This document shows positions 61,911 to 64,000 of a stretch of DNA of 64,000 nt, piece after piece. The notes beneath the pieces were generated by a model, which worked only from the letters and a program-made list of their open reading frames with translations, searched no databases and was not told the origin of the DNA. A program made the position numbers and the translations under genes. Source of the stretch: Haliclystus octoradiatus (taxonomy: Eukaryota > Cnidaria > Staurozoa > Stauromedusae > Haliclystidae); NCBI GenBank assembly GCA_916610825.1, contig OU744449.1, positions 18,693,344-18,757,343 of the forward strand, given 5' to 3'. Position 1 is the stretch's first letter. The number at the start of each line of letters is the position of its first letter.

Positions 61911-62915
61911 GTGAAAGCAAGATTGGAGCCTGTTATCGATTTATCCGCAGCTGACGCCTTGTACCATCAATCTTGCAGTGTCAATTTTAGAACACAAAAG
62001 GGCGTACCGCTTCAATTTGACAATGAACCAGCAGCTAAGAGGAGAAAAAGTGGAAGACCTGAAAACCATGGCAGGCGTGAAGCATTCTTGAATGTAGTCA
62101 AATTTCTTGAAGAGCATGACGATGAACAGATTACAATAAATAGTTTAATTGAAATAATGGCAAATTATCTTGCTAATACATCAGATGAAGAACCATATAG
62201 CCGCACTTATATGAAAAGCCAACTGATTGAATATTTTGGTGATAACATCTTGATCACTGCAGTAAATGGAAAGTCAAGTGTTGTAACATTGCGCACGACT
62301 GGTTATGCAATTTTACAGCAGTTTCATGAATATAATTGTAATAATTATACTTCAGAAAAAGAAAGTGTAATTCTAACTGCTGCAAAACTAATTCTAAGTG
62401 ATATAAAATCCATCACCTCTTCCCATGACTTTTATCCCTCGAGTAGCACCGTAGAAAATGTTTCAAACTGTTTGGATTTTCTATCAGAAACTTTATTAAT
62501 ACTTTTGAAAACCATGATTGTATCAAAAAATTCTGATGTGAAAATTGCATCCATTGGTCAAGCTTTGATGCAGGCATCAAGACCCCGAGCTATCTTGGCC
62601 CCTTTGCAAGTTGGTCTTGCTATTCAGTTACAGCATAGATATGCATCTAGAGTACTTATTGACTCTCTGTATTCTCAGGGATTTTGTTCTTCATATGACA
62701 AGGTTAAAAAATTTATAAACAATGCTGCCGTTTATCAAGAAACAAAAATTCCTAATTATGATAATGAATTTATACAATATGTTGCTGATAATGTCGATCA
62801 TGACATTAGAACTATTGATGGCAATAATACTTTCCATGGAATGGGAATGATAGTCACTATCACTCCTGGAACTTTATTAGATGTATCTGTACCACGAAAA
62901 AATATAAACCTGTAG
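61911..62915 (+). pseudogene. transposase-like protein, middle part
   Basis: A 334-codon frame. Basic motif AAKRRKSGRPENHGRREAF (residues about 35-55), then helical region, then IASIGQALMQASRPRAILAP (about 218), YDNEFIQYVADNVDHDIRTI (about 285) and HGMGMIVTITPGT. The last few codons are off-frame relative to the family; the protein continues in another frame from 62909. Confidence 0.7.
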
Positions 62916-64000
62916 ATGTTGCTATTGCTGGGAAGCTTGATATTTTTTATCAAAATGTGGTTGTCCCGTGTAAAGAACAAAATAAATATATAAAGCGTAA
63001 GGTGATAAATTTTATCAAAGATGAAACTTTTAATTTAGAATTATTGTTCAAATCGTCTGCATTGTTTGGTGAATTACGTCCTTCATGGTCTGGCTTTATG
63101 CAACATATACATAATGGTTCAACACATCCTGGAAAATCATCTGTATTATTTCTACCTATGATAAACATGAAATCAACTGATGCTACATGTATATTTTCTA
63201 CATTAAAATGTATTAGCAAACATGCACATTTTCATAACACTACAGCCATTTTAACTTTTGATCAACCGTTATGGAGGAAAGCGTATCATATAATTCGCAA
63301 TGAACCTGAGGGTAGTGACTTGAGCAATATATTTTTACGTCTCGGTGGTTTTCATTTAGCTATGAGTTTTCTTGGTAGTATAGGACATTTGATGGGTGGA
63401 TCTGGTATTGAAGAAATACTAAATTTAATTTATGCTCCAAATGCTGTAAAACATATGCTTACAGGCAAAGCAATTTCCAGAGCAATTAGAGGTCATTTTT
63501 TGATTGATAATGTATTGAACATTTTGCTATTAGCTGATATTTTCAAATTAAATAATCAAAATAGTGAACAATCTGATGCTAGCATTTCAACAGATTCAAT
63601 TACCTCTAAAGATGATTTATATGAACATCTTGTACTTTCTGTACATAAAACTGAAGATATTGAAACACTGAATGGTTTATATACCAAATTAATGTCAAAT
63701 GAGCGTAGTGCCACCAAAGTAAATGAAAATAAAACTTTTGGTGATATTGCTCAAAAATTGGAAAATTTAAAGAAGACAATGTTGGGAGACCGTACTGCTT
63801 CTTTATGGTTGATGTACATGGATATGATAGATCTTCTGAAATTATATATTAAAGCTGAGCGGCTAGGGAATTGGTTGATTCATGTACAAACTATGTCTGA
63901 AATGATCCCTTACTTGATTGCTACTGGTCTTAACCATTTTACTAAATCAATAAGACTATATTTGCAATCAATTGATAATTTTGAACAAGAAAATCCAGAA
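62909..64000 (+). pseudogene. transposase-like protein, C-terminal part, open to the window end
   Basis: 364 codons without a stop: PVDVAIAGKLDIFYQNVVVP, FGELRPSWSGFMQHIHNGST, AILTFDQPLWRKAYHIIR, GGFHLAMSFLGSIGHLMGGS, ISRAIRGHFLIDNVLNIL, LWLMYMDMIDLLKLYIKAER, and LIATGLNHFTKSIRLYLQ at the edge. A one-base change in the A-run at about 62895-62902 separates it from the part before. Confidence 0.7.

Larger units (their letters stand above)
61483..64000 (+). mobile_element. large transposase-like gene, possibly Academ DNA transposon, runs off the window
   Basis: Blocks in order: two cysteine-rich knuckles (FCIICKELLG at 61504, DCFYCGEE at about 61780), VKARLEPVIDLSAADALYHQ, a basic linker, IASIGQALMQASRPRAILAP, then QYVADNVDHDIRTIDG with FHGMGMI, TFDQPLWRKA, LRLGGFHLAMSFLGSIGHLM, LTGKAISRAIRGHFLID. 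This repetitive protein type is common in cnidarian, mollusc and fish genomes. I believe it is a DNA-transposon protein with an acidic DNxDH core. Academ is my best guess, not certain. At least three interruptions, so inactive. Confidence 0.6.

Overview
The window is nuclear DNA from an animal, most likely an invertebrate. It is AT-rich, its genes are split into short exons with GT-AG introns, and about half of it is repeats. No rRNA, tRNA, CRISPR array or bacterial-style gene was seen. I cannot name the species.

Four conserved host genes can be followed exon by exon, in two convergent pairs. (1) unkempt (UNK), plus strand, 4233-13605: the last 8 exons, from the final CCCH zinc finger to the RING finger. 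(2) chibby (CBY1), minus strand, 21507-17573: complete coding region in 3 exons. (3) Mediator subunit MED7, plus strand, 26153-42156: complete in 7 exons, 228 residues. (4) gankyrin (PSMD10), minus strand, 47567-42362: the last 5 exons, with its first ankyrin repeats not found. MED7 and PSMD10 face tail to tail with about 205 bp between their stop codons. CBY1 and MED7 are divergent, 4.6 kb apart. The genes belong to unrelated processes (RNA binding, cilia and beta-catenin, transcription, proteasome assembly), so the grouping need not be functional.

Repeats by region. 1-3.8 kb: two Penelope-like retroelement copies head to head. 5.9-13.3 kb: small foldback and terminal-inverted-repeat elements in UNK introns. 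15.0-16.6 kb: an 83-bp minisatellite. 19.3-21.2 kb: LINE remnants in the CBY1 intron. 22.2-25.8 kb: three non-autonomous DNA transposons with clear target duplications. 26.7-42 kb (MED7 introns): a hammerhead-like hairpin, an APE-type LINE, a 740-bp foldback, three small DNA elements, then a 4-kb array of identical 569-bp units that reverses orientation at 39.08 kb, then a palindrome carrying a nearly perfect hammerhead ribozyme motif on each strand. 42.6-44.3 kb: a young non-autonomous LTR element in the last PSMD10 intron. 48.0-48.4 kb: a short element related to the one at 23.2 kb. 49.3-54.0 kb: a LINE containing a Gypsy fossil that contains another LINE. 54.7-61.0 kb: a broken Polinton. 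61.5-64.0 kb: a large transposase-like gene running off the window.

The most interesting theme is a group of Penelope-related sequences that recur as inverted pairs and carry hammerhead-like cores, together with the apparently undiverged inverted tandem array inside the last MED7 intron.
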